Source: Hyphomicrobium denitrificans 1NES1 (lineage in GTDB: Bacteria; Pseudomonadota; Alphaproteobacteria; Rhizobiales; Hyphomicrobiaceae). Taken from it: a stretch of DNA of 64,000 bases. The notes beneath the pieces were generated by a model, which searched no databases, was not told the origin of the DNA, and was given only the letters and a program-made list of their open reading frames with translations. Positions 28,301-36,630 of this stretch are shown piece by piece. The stretch covers positions 682,001 through 746,000 of the forward strand of contig NC_021172.1 in the NCBI RefSeq assembly GCF_000230975.2, read 5' to 3'. The position numbers were made by a program, and so were the translations under genes. Positions within the stretch are counted from its first letter, which is position 1, and each line of letters starts with the position of its first letter.

Positions 28301-28465
28301 ACCGGGTCGGAAGTGATGCAACGCATCGCGGTGCCGATGATCGGTGGCATGATTTCATCAACACTCCTGACTCTAATGGTCATCCCGGCGATCTACGGCC
28401 TAGTGAAAGGCTGGCGCCTGCCGACCAAGACGCAGGCGCAAGCATCGTTCGTGGCCCCTAGCTGA
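25316..28465 (+). CDS. cusA: CusA-type heavy-metal RND efflux pump
   Basis: An inner-membrane proton/metal antiporter of 1049 residues, the usual size of HME-RND pumps. The TM4 signature GAMIDAAIVMIENAHKH matches the Cu(I)/Ag(I) subgroup (CusA) better than the CzcA subgroup, and it contains the essential Asp and Glu of the proton pathway. Many Met residues occur in the periplasmic domains. It is translationally coupled to the adaptor. I infer export of copper or silver from the periplasm and cytosol; substrate choice cannot be proved from sequence. About 300 bases with no recognised gene follow. Confidence 0.93.
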   Translation: MIARLIDWSARNLMLVFITTAFAVVAGIWAVRTLPLDAIPDLSDTQVIVYTEYPGQAPQVVEDQVTYPLTTSMLTVPRSKVVRGFSFFGVSFVYVIFEDGTDIYWARSRVLEYLNAAAKRLPAGVTPTLGPDASGVGWVYQYALQSKEKSLADLRSMQDWEVRFGLSKAEGVAEVASVGGFVKQYSVTVDPSRLRSFNIPLDKIRDAIRNSNIDVGGRTLELAEHEFMVRGRGYLRGVQDIENIVVKAEGGTPVLLKDVASVEIVGDERRGIAELNGEGEVASGIALQRSGANALTVIDNVKGRLKEIAQSLPAGTQVVPVYDRSELIHRAIETLKHTLFEESLVVAVVCIIFLLHVRSALVAILMLPVGILMAFFAMRSLGIGSNIMSLGGIAIAIGAMIDAAIVMIENAHKHLERAPKGKPRIEILVEAAAEVGPALFFSLLIITVSFLPIFSLEAQEGRLFGPLAFTKTFAMASAALLSVTLVPALMVIFVRGRIIPEGKNPINRALIAIYRPVIKGVLRAKALTIVLAAVALAVSVWPVTKVGSEFMPNLNEGTLLFMPTTLPGLSITKSAELLQMQDRIIKSFPEVASVYGKAGRAQTATDPAPTEMFETIVNLKPKEEWRPGVTTDSLIAEMDKALQFPGVSNAWTMPIKARIDMLSTGIRTPVGIKVIGKDLAEMDGVARQVETVLKSVPGTSSAYAERVLGGYYLEVIPNRERLARYGLMVADVQDVVSTALGAEPVTTTVEGRERYTVAIRYPRDLRSDPQAIAKDVVVSLPGGGTVPLGEVADIKLTQGPTTIRTENAKLATYVYVDIRDRDLGGYIADAKKAVEAQVKLPTGTYLVWSGQFEYMERAEARLQMVVPVTLMIIFLLLYLNFQRFTETLIVMLSLPFALVGGFWLMWWLGFNLSVAVAVGFIALAGVAAETGVVMLIYLDNAKREIQAECLRERRPFTRDDLHHAIMVGAVERVRPKMMTVVAIMAGLLPIMWSTGTGSEVMQRIAVPMIGGMISSTLLTLMVIPAIYGLVKGWRLPTKTQAQASFVAPS

Positions 28466-28761
28466 CAAATGAGCTACGGCTGCCCATCAACGCAGAGCGG
28501 ACGTGCTTCCACTGCGTGTTTTGCCATTGGAAGCCATATATGAGCACAAGGATGAGCCTTTCGCCGTGTCGAGCACCACGAGAGCCAAGCCACTTATTCG
28601 TCGACCGCAAATTGATGAAATGGGAGGGAATTTCTCCTGATTTACGCAGAAAAGCGTTAGTCTGCAGATGCTCTTCCTCCGCAAGCAATTTCTACTTGGT
28701 ATAAAATTCTATCGGGGAAGCTTAGTTCGGCCTTTCGAGACGACGAGAGAGCTAGCCAATC

Positions 28762-29997
28762 ATGTCAACTCCGGAGCCTGTTCGCCGCGACCGCAACGCT
28801 GACATATCCTTAAGTCACCAAACCCAGGTCGACATCGGAGAACTCGAACTGACAATTCTCATGCCTTGTCTGGATGAAGCCAAGACCGTCCGGATTTGCA
28901 TCGCAAAGGCACAGCGATTTCTCGAAAGTCGCGGCGTTGCGGGTGAGGTGCTGATCGCAGACAACGGGAGCACTGACGGGTCAATTGAACTGGCCCGATC
29001 ATCCGGGGCCCAGCTCATTTCGGTGGCTAAGAAAGGGTACGGCGCCGCATTGGCTGCAGGGATAGAGGCTGCACACGGCAAGTTCGTCATAATGGGCGAT
29101 GCCGACGACAGCTATGACTTCACCGATTTGGATCGTTTTCTGGGAAGGCTACGCGACGGCTACGATCTTGTGATGGGCGATCGCTTCCGAGGCGGCATAG
29201 AACGAGGTGCAATGCCTCCACTGCACTACTATTTGGGCAACCCAATTCTCAGCTTTATCGGACGATTGTTTTTCCGGATCCCGATCCACGACTTTCACTG
29301 CGGGCTGAGAGGCTTCCGACGAAGTGCAATAAGAGAGCTGCAGCTTCAAACGACAGGCATGGAATTCGCCTCGGAGATGATCGTCCGTTCGGCTCTAAAG
29401 GAACTACGGATAGCGGAGGTGCCGACGACGTTAAAGCTCGACGGGCGGGGGCGCGCTTCGCACCTTAAAACGTGGCGGGACGGGTGGCGGCACCTGAAGT
29501 TTCTGCTTATGTACAGCCCAAGGTGGCTGTTCTTCTATCCCGGGATCGCAATCACATCGCTCGGGGCTCTTCTAAGTACGATGTTGATTTGGGGGCCTGT
29601 CAGCATCGGTGGCGTCGTCGTGCTGGACCTGAATACCTTTCTTGCTGGATGCCTCCTCACCGTTATAGGCGTGCAGCTCATCACGTTTGGCGCGTTGGCA
29701 CGATACTATGCTGCTATCACCGGCATGCTTCCGAGCGGCCGTCATGGCGCTCGAATCCTTAGGTGGTGCAGGACCGACCGCTTTCTACAAATCGCCGCCA
29801 TGCTGATCTTTCTAGGGGTGGTAATTTTTGGGATCTGCTTCGTCGCTTGGGCGCGCGTCGATTTTGGAAACCTCAGCGACTCAAGAATTCCGCGCTTTGT
29901 TGCTGCTGGACTTAGTCTGACAATCATCGGCATCCAAACAGGATTTGCCGGTTTTCTCTTCGGTATCTTTGATATACCTCGGAAGGGCAAGTCGTGA
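28762..29997 (+). CDS. GT2 glycosyltransferase, dolichol-phosphate mannosyltransferase-like
   Basis: A 411-residue protein. Residues about 30-240 form a GT-A domain with LTILMPCLDEAKTV at the start, the nucleotide-binding ADNGSTDGS and the metal-binding GDADDSYDF. Four hydrophobic helices follow in the C-terminal third (for example FFYPGIAITSLGALLSTMLI). DPM-like enzymes transfer a sugar from a nucleotide donor to a polyprenyl phosphate at the inner membrane. Its stop overlaps the next gene (GtrA fusion) by 4 bases, so the two probably act together to make and flip a lipid-linked sugar. Confidence 0.9.
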   Translation: MSTPEPVRRDRNADISLSHQTQVDIGELELTILMPCLDEAKTVRICIAKAQRFLESRGVAGEVLIADNGSTDGSIELARSSGAQLISVAKKGYGAALAAGIEAAHGKFVIMGDADDSYDFTDLDRFLGRLRDGYDLVMGDRFRGGIERGAMPPLHYYLGNPILSFIGRLFFRIPIHDFHCGLRGFRRSAIRELQLQTTGMEFASEMIVRSALKELRIAEVPTTLKLDGRGRASHLKTWRDGWRHLKFLLMYSPRWLFFYPGIAITSLGALLSTMLIWGPVSIGGVVVLDLNTFLAGCLLTVIGVQLITFGALARYYAAITGMLPSGRHGARILRWCRTDRFLQIAAMLIFLGVVIFGICFVAWARVDFGNLSDSRIPRFVAAGLSLTIIGIQTGFAGFLFGIFDIPRKGKS

Positions 29998-31889
29998 CGG
30001 GTAAATTCGAGAACCTGCAGACTTCCAAGGTTCCCTTCGAATCTATACGGAAGCTCGTAGCGTTCTTGGCAGTCGGCGGCACTTTTGCCATCGCTTATTC
30101 GCTTCTTTGCACGTTACTGGTGAAAGCGCTTCCCGGCCACTCGCTGATAATCAGCATAGGTGTTCACGCCTTTTTGATTCCCTTCGCTTTTTTTGCGCAA
30201 CGTGTCGTCACCTTCGCCAGCTCGGGGGTAATGCCGCAGGAGTTCTTCCGTTACGCCGGACTCCAAATCGCGTCCATCTCGCTCAGCGCTTTCTTGCTGT
30301 CGCGGCTCGTTGGTCAGAATGACATTATAAATCTCTTCGTCTTTCTTTCCATTTCAGCGATTTCAGCGATAGTAAGTTTTGCGGTCTGCAGTTTTTATAT
30401 TTTTCGCACTCGCGATCCAGATCCAACGTCAAGCTTAAGAAGCGCTGCGACAGATGGCATTCGATCGAGAGTGGGCAATAGCCAACCGATTAGTCCCGTG
30501 ATCGCGGTCATGCTGTTCGCTGCGGTGTTGCTCATTCCGGCCATCGAAAATGGCTTCCCATTCGTCTTTAGCGACACGGGTGTTTATCTTCGGGCAGCGG
30601 TCGAGCGATTTATTCCGTGGGAACGATCTGTATTTTACAGCATTTTTGGTATTATTTTTCACCTTCAGGTGTCGCCATGGCCCGTCATCGCGGCTCAGGC
30701 GCTGATTGTGGCAGTTCTGATTCGTATCTTCGCAATCAAAATTCTCTCCGTTCGCTCTGAAGCAGCTCTCATCATTACGGCGATGTTGCTGTCTTTCGCT
30801 TCATCCCTGCCGTGGTTCGCGGGAGAGCTTATGCCTGACATTTTTACGGGGGCGCTCTTCATGGCGAGTCTAATTATTGGCTTCGCTTGGGATCGATTAG
30901 CCAACTGGGAGCGAGCATTTGCTTTTGCAGTCGTTAGCGGCAGCGTTGCCTTTCACTATGGGAATGTTCTGATCGCATTGGGTGCCCTTCTCGTATTCGC
31001 CGTATTGTGGGTCGTTGGCTGGCAGCCGATAGGAAGGGTCGGAGCGCGAATTAGAGCCCTGGCCGCGGCCATCTCGCTCGGGACACTGGTGGTCGTCAGT
31101 ACGAATTCGTTGATGCTGGGAACGGTGGCGGTTTCCCCAGCCTCATCGATATTCATGCTAGCCAAGCTCCTTCGTGACGGTCCCGCGTTCGCGATCTTGG
31201 AGCAAAATTGTCCTGCTTCCGGATGGGCTTTGTGCACAGAATTAGGCGATCTCGAAAATTACCGCGATCGAGAGAAGCGCGAGACGTCATTGCCATCGAT
31301 TGCCGATTATTTTTTGTGGGGTGGTCCACTAGAACGATTAGGCTGGTGGAAGACTTTCGAGCCCGAGGCAGCATTGGTGGTCAGAAAAGCTCTCCTCGTC
31401 TCGCCGCTATCGTTACTTAAGGAGTCAGCAAAAGACTTTTTCAGGCAGCTCATGCGCTTTTCGATTGGAGATGCTTTATTGCCCTATGGTGATGGCGGAG
31501 AACCTGTCGACTCCATACGAGCAGTTTTTGGAAAAGAAGCAGTTAGTGAGTATCTAGCTTCCTCGCAAGCGCGTCAGGAATTGCCACTCAAAGCAATCAA
31601 TATTCTTCAAACAAGTCTCGTGCTTGGTTCTTTATGCTTTCTTGCATGCGGGTGCATTTATACGCGCCAACGGGATTCGACTGTCTTGCACCTCACGCTC
31701 GCGCTTTGCGGCTTCGTACTCGTGAACGCCGCCGTAACGGCGACCTTCTCGAGCGTGCACGATCGTTACCAGAGTAGAGTTATATGGCTTATTCCCATGC
31801 TCGCTTCGTTGGTTGTCGCACGATGGCTGAAGCCGACGGCAATGCCCGAACGCTCACTCGGGCACACCGATCGCAGTTTCAAGGGGTGA
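29994..31889 (+). CDS. GtrA-domain protein fused to a large polytopic membrane protein
   Basis: The 631-residue product starts with a four-helix GtrA-like domain (residues about 18-135: RKLVAFLAVGGTFAIAYSLL ... SAISAIVSFAVCSFYIFRTR). A second part of about 470 residues follows with roughly ten membrane helices and a periplasmic loop around residues 390-490 (NCPASGWALCTELGD, WWKTFEPEAALVVR). GtrA proteins are thought to flip polyprenyl-linked sugars; the second part resembles in outline a GT-C type membrane glycosyltransferase, but I see no clear catalytic motif. It begins at a GTG that overlaps the GT2 stop (GTGA). Confidence 0.8.
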   Translation: MTGKFENLQTSKVPFESIRKLVAFLAVGGTFAIAYSLLCTLLVKALPGHSLIISIGVHAFLIPFAFFAQRVVTFASSGVMPQEFFRYAGLQIASISLSAFLLSRLVGQNDIINLFVFLSISAISAIVSFAVCSFYIFRTRDPDPTSSLRSAATDGIRSRVGNSQPISPVIAVMLFAAVLLIPAIENGFPFVFSDTGVYLRAAVERFIPWERSVFYSIFGIIFHLQVSPWPVIAAQALIVAVLIRIFAIKILSVRSEAALIITAMLLSFASSLPWFAGELMPDIFTGALFMASLIIGFAWDRLANWERAFAFAVVSGSVAFHYGNVLIALGALLVFAVLWVVGWQPIGRVGARIRALAAAISLGTLVVVSTNSLMLGTVAVSPASSIFMLAKLLRDGPAFAILEQNCPASGWALCTELGDLENYRDREKRETSLPSIADYFLWGGPLERLGWWKTFEPEAALVVRKALLVSPLSLLKESAKDFFRQLMRFSIGDALLPYGDGGEPVDSIRAVFGKEAVSEYLASSQARQELPLKAINILQTSLVLGSLCFLACGCIYTRQRDSTVLHLTLALCGFVLVNAAVTATFSSVHDRYQSRVIWLIPMLASLVVARWLKPTAMPERSLGHTDRSFKG

Positions 31890-32245
31890 GCACTCAAAGG
31901 CACGAATGCGCCATGATAGCAGTCGCAGCTCTGGTCCTGCTAAGCCGCGCCTACCTTTACCGATGCATCGTAAGCGCTGCCCGAGATAACAGCATAGCGC
32001 CAACCACTATTGCTTGCGCATCTCATCTCTATGGCGTGATCCGCTGAATCTTTCGTATCTCGCTCCGAGACGAGTTGGAATTCGCACGCAACATCTTCGG
32101 TGTGTGCTGATTCAACGAGCGATGCACCGCAGCCGCATTTGGAATCTCTCTAAAACGCGCAAGCATCATGCATCCAAATATTCTTGACTTTTTCTTGAAA
32201 TAATTGTCCTCAAAAGGAGCTGGGGGATTTTTGAGGGACGTCGCT
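31890..32245. other. Upstream region of the TonB receptor gene
   Basis: About 356 bases without a recognised gene. TTGACT at about 32184 could be a -35 element, and AAAGGAG at 32213-32219 is a possible ribosome-binding site. No clear Fur/Irr/RirA box was identified by eye. Confidence 0.35.
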
Positions 32246-34636
32246 GTGAACGATAGAAATGAACGGTCTCGCGTAAAGTCGAATGCGCGCGCGTGTGCGC
32301 TTTTGTTGGGCATCTCGTCGGTCGGTATTGCCGCCGCAGCCGTCGAAGCGGCCGCCCAAGAAAACAAAGCAATGGAGCTTCCGCCGGTTTCTGTTCAGGT
32401 GAGCGACAAAGCTAAGGGCAACAACGGAAAGAAAACCAAAACCGCCAAGAAGGGGTCTGGCAAAGCGACGGCAAGTAGAGCAAAGCTATCGGGCGAAAAC
32501 GCTTCAGTGGCGGCTGCAGCTTCAGCGGCGCCGACAAGCGACGTGCCTGGGATTCCGCAACCTGATGCACAAGGCGATATCGGCTATAGAGCGACCAAAT
32601 CCAGCAGTTCAACGAAGACCGATACGCCGCTGAGAAACGTACCTCAATCGGTCTCCGTTGTTACGGACAAGCAGATCAGGGATCAGGCGAGCCAGAGCAT
32701 CGGCGACGTCATCAAATACGTGCCTGGCATTGAAGTTCACCATGGCGAAGGCAATCGTGATCAGGTTTCCATTCGCGGGCAAGTCGCCTCTACTGCCGAC
32801 TTCTTCGTGAATGGCGTGCGTGACGATGCGCAAATCTTCCGCGATCTCTATAACACTGAGCGCCTCGAGATCTTAAAAGGCCCGGCGGCCCTTGCCTTCG
32901 GACGTGGCGGTGCCGGAGGCATCGTCAATCGGATCACCAAGCAGGCGGATTGGGACACGCATAATGAAGCAACAGTGGAATTCGGGAGTTTCGATCATAG
33001 GAGAGTCACGACCGATTTCGATAAGGCGATTAGCCCTGGGTTCGCGGCTCGCGTTACCTCAATGTACGAGGATAGCGGCTCATACCGCGATCATGTCGAT
33101 CTTGAACGATGGGGCGTAAATCCGACTTTCGCTTTCAAACCGTGGAAGCGCACAACCGTCATCCTCGACTATGAACACTTCGAGGATCATCGCACCGCAG
33201 ACCGGGGTATCCCTTCTGAACGCCCGGCGGGCTTTCTGGGAACGGTTGGGCCGTCTCCGGCCTCGGCATCAACTTTTTTTGGAAATCCAGACGATAGCTT
33301 CGTCAATGCTGTCGTAGACCGTACATCTGCAACGGTCGAGCACACAACGGACTTCGGCCTCAAGATCCGAAACGTCACGCAGTACGCCAACTACAACAAG
33401 ATATACCAAAATATCTATCCGGGCGGTGCGTATGACCCGACGACGGGCCTCGTGCCGCTGCTCGCCTACAACAACATCAACAACAGGGAAAACCTCTTCA
33501 ACCAAACGGACTTCATCCACAAGTTTTCTGACGGGTGGACGCGTCATACGTTGTTGGCGGGCGCGGAATTTGGATTGCAGCACTCCTTCAATTTCCGGCA
33601 CAGCGGGCAGTTCGATATCTCGAACATTAATGGCCAGTGTGCCGCCTTCGGCCCTGGAAACAGTCTGCCGAATGGCACCTGCTTCGTCTCGTTCACGAAC
33701 CCTACAATTTATTCGCCGCCGGTTTCCTTCGCGACGCCGACGACGCATAACCGCGTCACGGCAAATGCCGAGTCGTTCTATGTTCAAGATCAGTGGGAGA
33801 TCGGCCGGTATCTGGAGATCGTCGGCGGCGTTCGCCATGACACCTTCGGCACTTCGGTGACAAACCTGTCGCCCGGTTCCCCTTCATCTGGCACTTTCAG
33901 TCAAGACGACAGCTTTTACTCACCCCGCGCCGGCATCATCGTGAAGCCGACAGACAGTCTGTCGCTCTACGTCAGTTATTCCGTTACGAACTTGCCCGCC
34001 TCGGGGGATCAGTTTGGAAGTGTCACGAACGCGACCAAGGATCTCGCGCCCGAAAGATACGTGAATAAGGAAGTCGGTCTGAAGTGGGATATCACGCCGG
34101 TACTGGCGTTCACGACGGCCTTCTACGAGGTCGATCGGACAAACATTCGCTTTGCCCAACAGGATGGCACCTTCATTCAGACCGGCAAGTCGGAAGTCGA
34201 TGGTGTGGAAGTCACGCTTACAGGCTACGTCACGGATCGTTGGCAGGTGGCGGCAGGCTACGGTCACCAAACCGGTGAACTCACGAGCGCTACCTCTGCC
34301 ACGTTACCAGCCGGAACGCCGCTTCCGTTGTTGCCGAGCGATACGATTTCACTCTGGAACCGGTATCAAGTTACCCGCGATTGGGCGGCGGGAGTTGGTG
34401 TCGTGCACCACACCGACGTTTACGCGTCGCTTCAGCCGGAAACCAATCTCGTCAAGCTACTGGCATACACCACTGTGGACGCGGCGCTTTACTATCAAAT
34501 CAACGATCACGTGCGCGCCCAGTTCAACGCGATCAATATCTTCAACGAGAATTACATCGCCTCTGCTGGTAGCAACGACAACCTGATTCCCGGCGCGACG
34601 AGAACGTTCTATGTATCGTTGACCTCGTCGTTCTGA
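32246..34636 (+). CDS. TonB-dependent siderophore receptor
   Basis: An outer-membrane receptor of about 796 residues. After the signal region (ACALLLGISSVGIAAAAVEA) comes a Lys-rich low-complexity linker, then the plug (TPLRNVPQSVSVVTDKQIRD, FFVNGVRDDAQIFRDLYNTE, ILKGPAALAFGRGGAGGIVN) typical of FhuA/FiuA-like ferric siderophore receptors, and the barrel ending in the terminal Phe (RTFYVSLTSSF). The start is uncertain: GTG at 32246 follows GAGGGA, while TTG at 32231 has a better AAAGGAG but longer spacing. A strong terminator follows. No siderophore synthesis or ABC uptake genes are adjacent. Confidence 0.92.
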   Translation: MNDRNERSRVKSNARACALLLGISSVGIAAAAVEAAAQENKAMELPPVSVQVSDKAKGNNGKKTKTAKKGSGKATASRAKLSGENASVAAAASAAPTSDVPGIPQPDAQGDIGYRATKSSSSTKTDTPLRNVPQSVSVVTDKQIRDQASQSIGDVIKYVPGIEVHHGEGNRDQVSIRGQVASTADFFVNGVRDDAQIFRDLYNTERLEILKGPAALAFGRGGAGGIVNRITKQADWDTHNEATVEFGSFDHRRVTTDFDKAISPGFAARVTSMYEDSGSYRDHVDLERWGVNPTFAFKPWKRTTVILDYEHFEDHRTADRGIPSERPAGFLGTVGPSPASASTFFGNPDDSFVNAVVDRTSATVEHTTDFGLKIRNVTQYANYNKIYQNIYPGGAYDPTTGLVPLLAYNNINNRENLFNQTDFIHKFSDGWTRHTLLAGAEFGLQHSFNFRHSGQFDISNINGQCAAFGPGNSLPNGTCFVSFTNPTIYSPPVSFATPTTHNRVTANAESFYVQDQWEIGRYLEIVGGVRHDTFGTSVTNLSPGSPSSGTFSQDDSFYSPRAGIIVKPTDSLSLYVSYSVTNLPASGDQFGSVTNATKDLAPERYVNKEVGLKWDITPVLAFTTAFYEVDRTNIRFAQQDGTFIQTGKSEVDGVEVTLTGYVTDRWQVAAGYGHQTGELTSATSATLPAGTPLPLLPSDTISLWNRYQVTRDWAAGVGVVHHTDVYASLQPETNLVKLLAYTTVDAALYYQINDHVRAQFNAINIFNENYIASAGSNDNLIPGATRTFYVSLTSSF

Positions 34637-34655
34637 ACGGGCGCTACGCGTGAAA

Positions 34656-34691
34656 GAAAGACCCTTGGGCCTCGTGGGCCATGGGTCTTTC
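34656..34691 (+). terminator. Intrinsic terminator after the TonB receptor
   Basis: GAAAGACCC (34656-34664) pairs with GGGTCTTTC (34683-34691) around an inner loop, 20 bases after the stop codon. The stem is 9 bp, GC-rich at the top and A/T at its base. Confidence 0.75.
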
Positions 34692-34751
34692 GGTACGCGT
34701 GATGATTGGGTCTCGCCCTGGTGGGTCTCAGCTGCGTAATAACGTGGATGA

Positions 34752-34832
34752 GATGGGCGGGCTGCGTTCCAGGCGGTTGAGCTTCCAGATCACCAATACA
34801 TCATCGGGGGCGAGAGTTTGCAAAGCGCGGTA
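34752..34832 (-). pseudogene. Serine recombinase (resolvase) fragment
   Basis: Read on the minus strand without a start codon, this stretch gives YRALQTLAPDDVLVIWKLNR followed by LERSPP. This matches the WKLDRLGRS block of Tn3-type resolvases/invertases, which contains the catalytic Arg pair. Nothing else of the gene was found, so it is a short relic of a mobile element. Confidence 0.5.
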
Positions 34833-35021
34833 GAAGAAGGACGTCTGAACTAACATTCCACCTGGGCCACTCGGTGGGGGCTGATCATTGCGCTACGCGA
34901 GCTGTCAAGCTGGTGCAATGAGCGGAACGACTTCGCTCGGCCTCTTGAGCTATTGGCTCATTTAACCTCAAATTTTAACTATCTCATACAAAAGATTGAG
35001 CAAATACTGGACACGGGCTTT

Positions 35022-35055
35022 CTTAAGGCATTCATTTGCTTAAAGCATTCATTCG
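35022..35055. repeat. Two adjacent 17-bp tandem repeats
   Basis: CTTAAGGCATTCATTTG and CTTAAAGCATTCATTCG follow each other directly, 15 of 17 bases alike, ending 30 bases before the Hint-protein start. They could be a regulator binding array or a slippage duplication. The rest of the 394-base gap (34692-35085) shows only the resolvase relic. Confidence 0.6.
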
Positions 35056-35085
35056 AATTCAAATTAATTGTCTTGGGAGCCTGAA

Positions 35086-35868
35086 ATGACCGGTGAAGCG
35101 TCCAAAGCCCCCTCGGAAGATCAATGCGATGTAGCCCTTAAGAGAACGCGACGGAATGTTATGGCCATGGCGGGTATCGCCGCGGGCGCACTTGTTGCTT
35201 CCAGCCTTGCAGCAGGAAAGGCCGCAGCGTCTGGCGGAAAACGCAGCTTCTCTTTGTGGGACTGCGATGAAGGCGTAGCTTGCTTTCTCATCGGCACGAA
35301 AATTCTCACTGCAGGTGGCGAGAGAGCGGTCGAGGATCTTCATGTAGGGGATAGACTTCCGACCGCATCCGGTCGCATGCGTGAGATTAAGAAAATTGCG
35401 TCCTGGGTTGTTGAGCGAGAACTCGATCGAAACTGGCCTGACGACGTTGCTCCCATAAAAGTGTGTCGCTCGGCGATCGCACCAAATTTTCCTCAACGAG
35501 ACCTTTATTTGTCGCCCTTACATGCCCTCTACATCGACGGCATTCTCATAGCGGCGCGTAAGCTGGTGAATGGCAGGTCTATTATCCGTTGCACGGACTA
35601 TGACGCACACACGCTGACCTACTTCAATGTAGAACTTGAAGACCATCAAGTGATCTGGGCCGAAGGCTTGCCGGTTGAATCTCGGCTTGTTGGCTCAATG
35701 GCGGCTTGCGCTCCGCTATGGGATAGCGGTAGGCGTGCCGAGTTGGCATCAAGGTTCAGAAGTGCGGTCTCGCCTTGGTTCGATAAACGCGATGTCTACG
35801 ATAAAGTTCGCGATCGTCTTGAGGCAAGATCGGAAGCCAATTTAGGCGGCTATGGCTGCGCCGGCTGA
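35086..35868 (+). CDS. Exported Hint-domain protein (possible Tat substrate)
   Basis: A protein of 260 residues. Residues 20-45 look like a Tat-type signal (KRTRRNVMAMAGIAAGALVA), and residues about 65-203 form a Hint (hedgehog/intein) domain: VACFLIGTKI begins with the nucleophile Cys66, followed by GGERAVEDLHVGD, LSPLHALYIDG (His146) and LEDHQVIWAEGLPVESR. Hint domains perform N-S acyl shifts in inteins and hedgehog proteins; in bacterial Hint proteins of this type the cleaved partner and role are unknown. There is little sequence on the N-terminal side to release and about 55 residues after the domain. GGGAG supports the ATG at 35086. Confidence 0.85.
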   Translation: MTGEASKAPSEDQCDVALKRTRRNVMAMAGIAAGALVASSLAAGKAAASGGKRSFSLWDCDEGVACFLIGTKILTAGGERAVEDLHVGDRLPTASGRMREIKKIASWVVERELDRNWPDDVAPIKVCRSAIAPNFPQRDLYLSPLHALYIDGILIAARKLVNGRSIIRCTDYDAHTLTYFNVELEDHQVIWAEGLPVESRLVGSMAACAPLWDSGRRAELASRFRSAVSPWFDKRDVYDKVRDRLEARSEANLGGYGCAG

Positions 35869-35970
35869 CCAGACAGCTCCGCGAGGGTTGAGGGAAACGC
35901 TGTCAACTGCCGCGCAATTTTTCCTCTGTTGGTGATTTTTATGTGCCGCTATCCTAGCGGCACTCGTACA

Positions 35971-36453
35971 TTACTTACTTGTCGGAGCCTTCAACTGATA
36001 ACTGTTGTGGCAGGCGACGCATTTCTGCAAAACTTCGGAAAGCTGACCAAGAGTATGCTTGGTCGTGCCGATAGTTTCGGCATCGTCCGCGATGGCGTCG
36101 AACTGGCCATGCACGCTGAAAGCGAGCTTTTTGAACTCCAGCGGTAGTTTGCCAACCATTGCAAGCGGCACGTCTTGAGACCTGGCCATTCCCATCGTAC
36201 GGGCTGCTTTAGCGACACCCTTCATATCGTCTTTGGATAATGCATCCGACATGAGCTGAAGACTTTCAACAAATGCACGCATCTCCCTGAGTACCAAATT
36301 CCGCTCACCAGGCTCCAGGAGGACTGCAATACGTCCGTCTTCGGCTTTCTGCGTCGATCCGACAACAACGAATTTGTAGGCCATCGCCGCAATGATGAGC
36401 AGCAACACAACGATAGCTGCCAGGTAAACTCGGTTCTTCGCTGTGCCCATCAT
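35971..36453 (-). CDS. Cytochrome c'-like (class II) membrane-anchored cytochrome
   Basis: A 160-residue protein with an N-terminal membrane helix (YLAAIVVLLLIIAAMAYKFV) and a C-terminal CVACH haem motif at about residues 145-149, the position typical of four-helix class II cytochromes c. AGAGAGG precedes the start. It probably faces the periplasm. It could carry electrons or bind NO, but no partner gene is adjacent. Confidence 0.85.
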   Translation of the reverse strand: MMGTAKNRVYLAAIVVLLLIIAAMAYKFVVVGSTQKAEDGRIAVLLEPGERNLVLREMRAFVESLQLMSDALSKDDMKGVAKAARTMGMARSQDVPLAMVGKLPLEFKKLAFSVHGQFDAIADDAETIGTTKHTLGQLSEVLQKCVACHNSYQLKAPTSK

Positions 36454-36630
36454 GGCCTCTCTGGTCCAAATACAGGATTGATTTTGTCCGTCGTCAGGAT
36501 TTTCGGGACAGTTGAGGTTTTGATCTAAGAGAGTTTTTGACTCATCTAGTTGGCATGTTAGCGCCGATTCAACCGGACCTCCAACAGCCAGTCACCAGAG
36601 TCAGCCCGCAGCAGGAGAAGTCCTGTCAGA

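Noticed and set aside
28466..28761. Possible gene between the efflux operon and the GT2 gene
   Set aside because: Short frames on both strands have no ribosome-binding site or similarity that I recognise.
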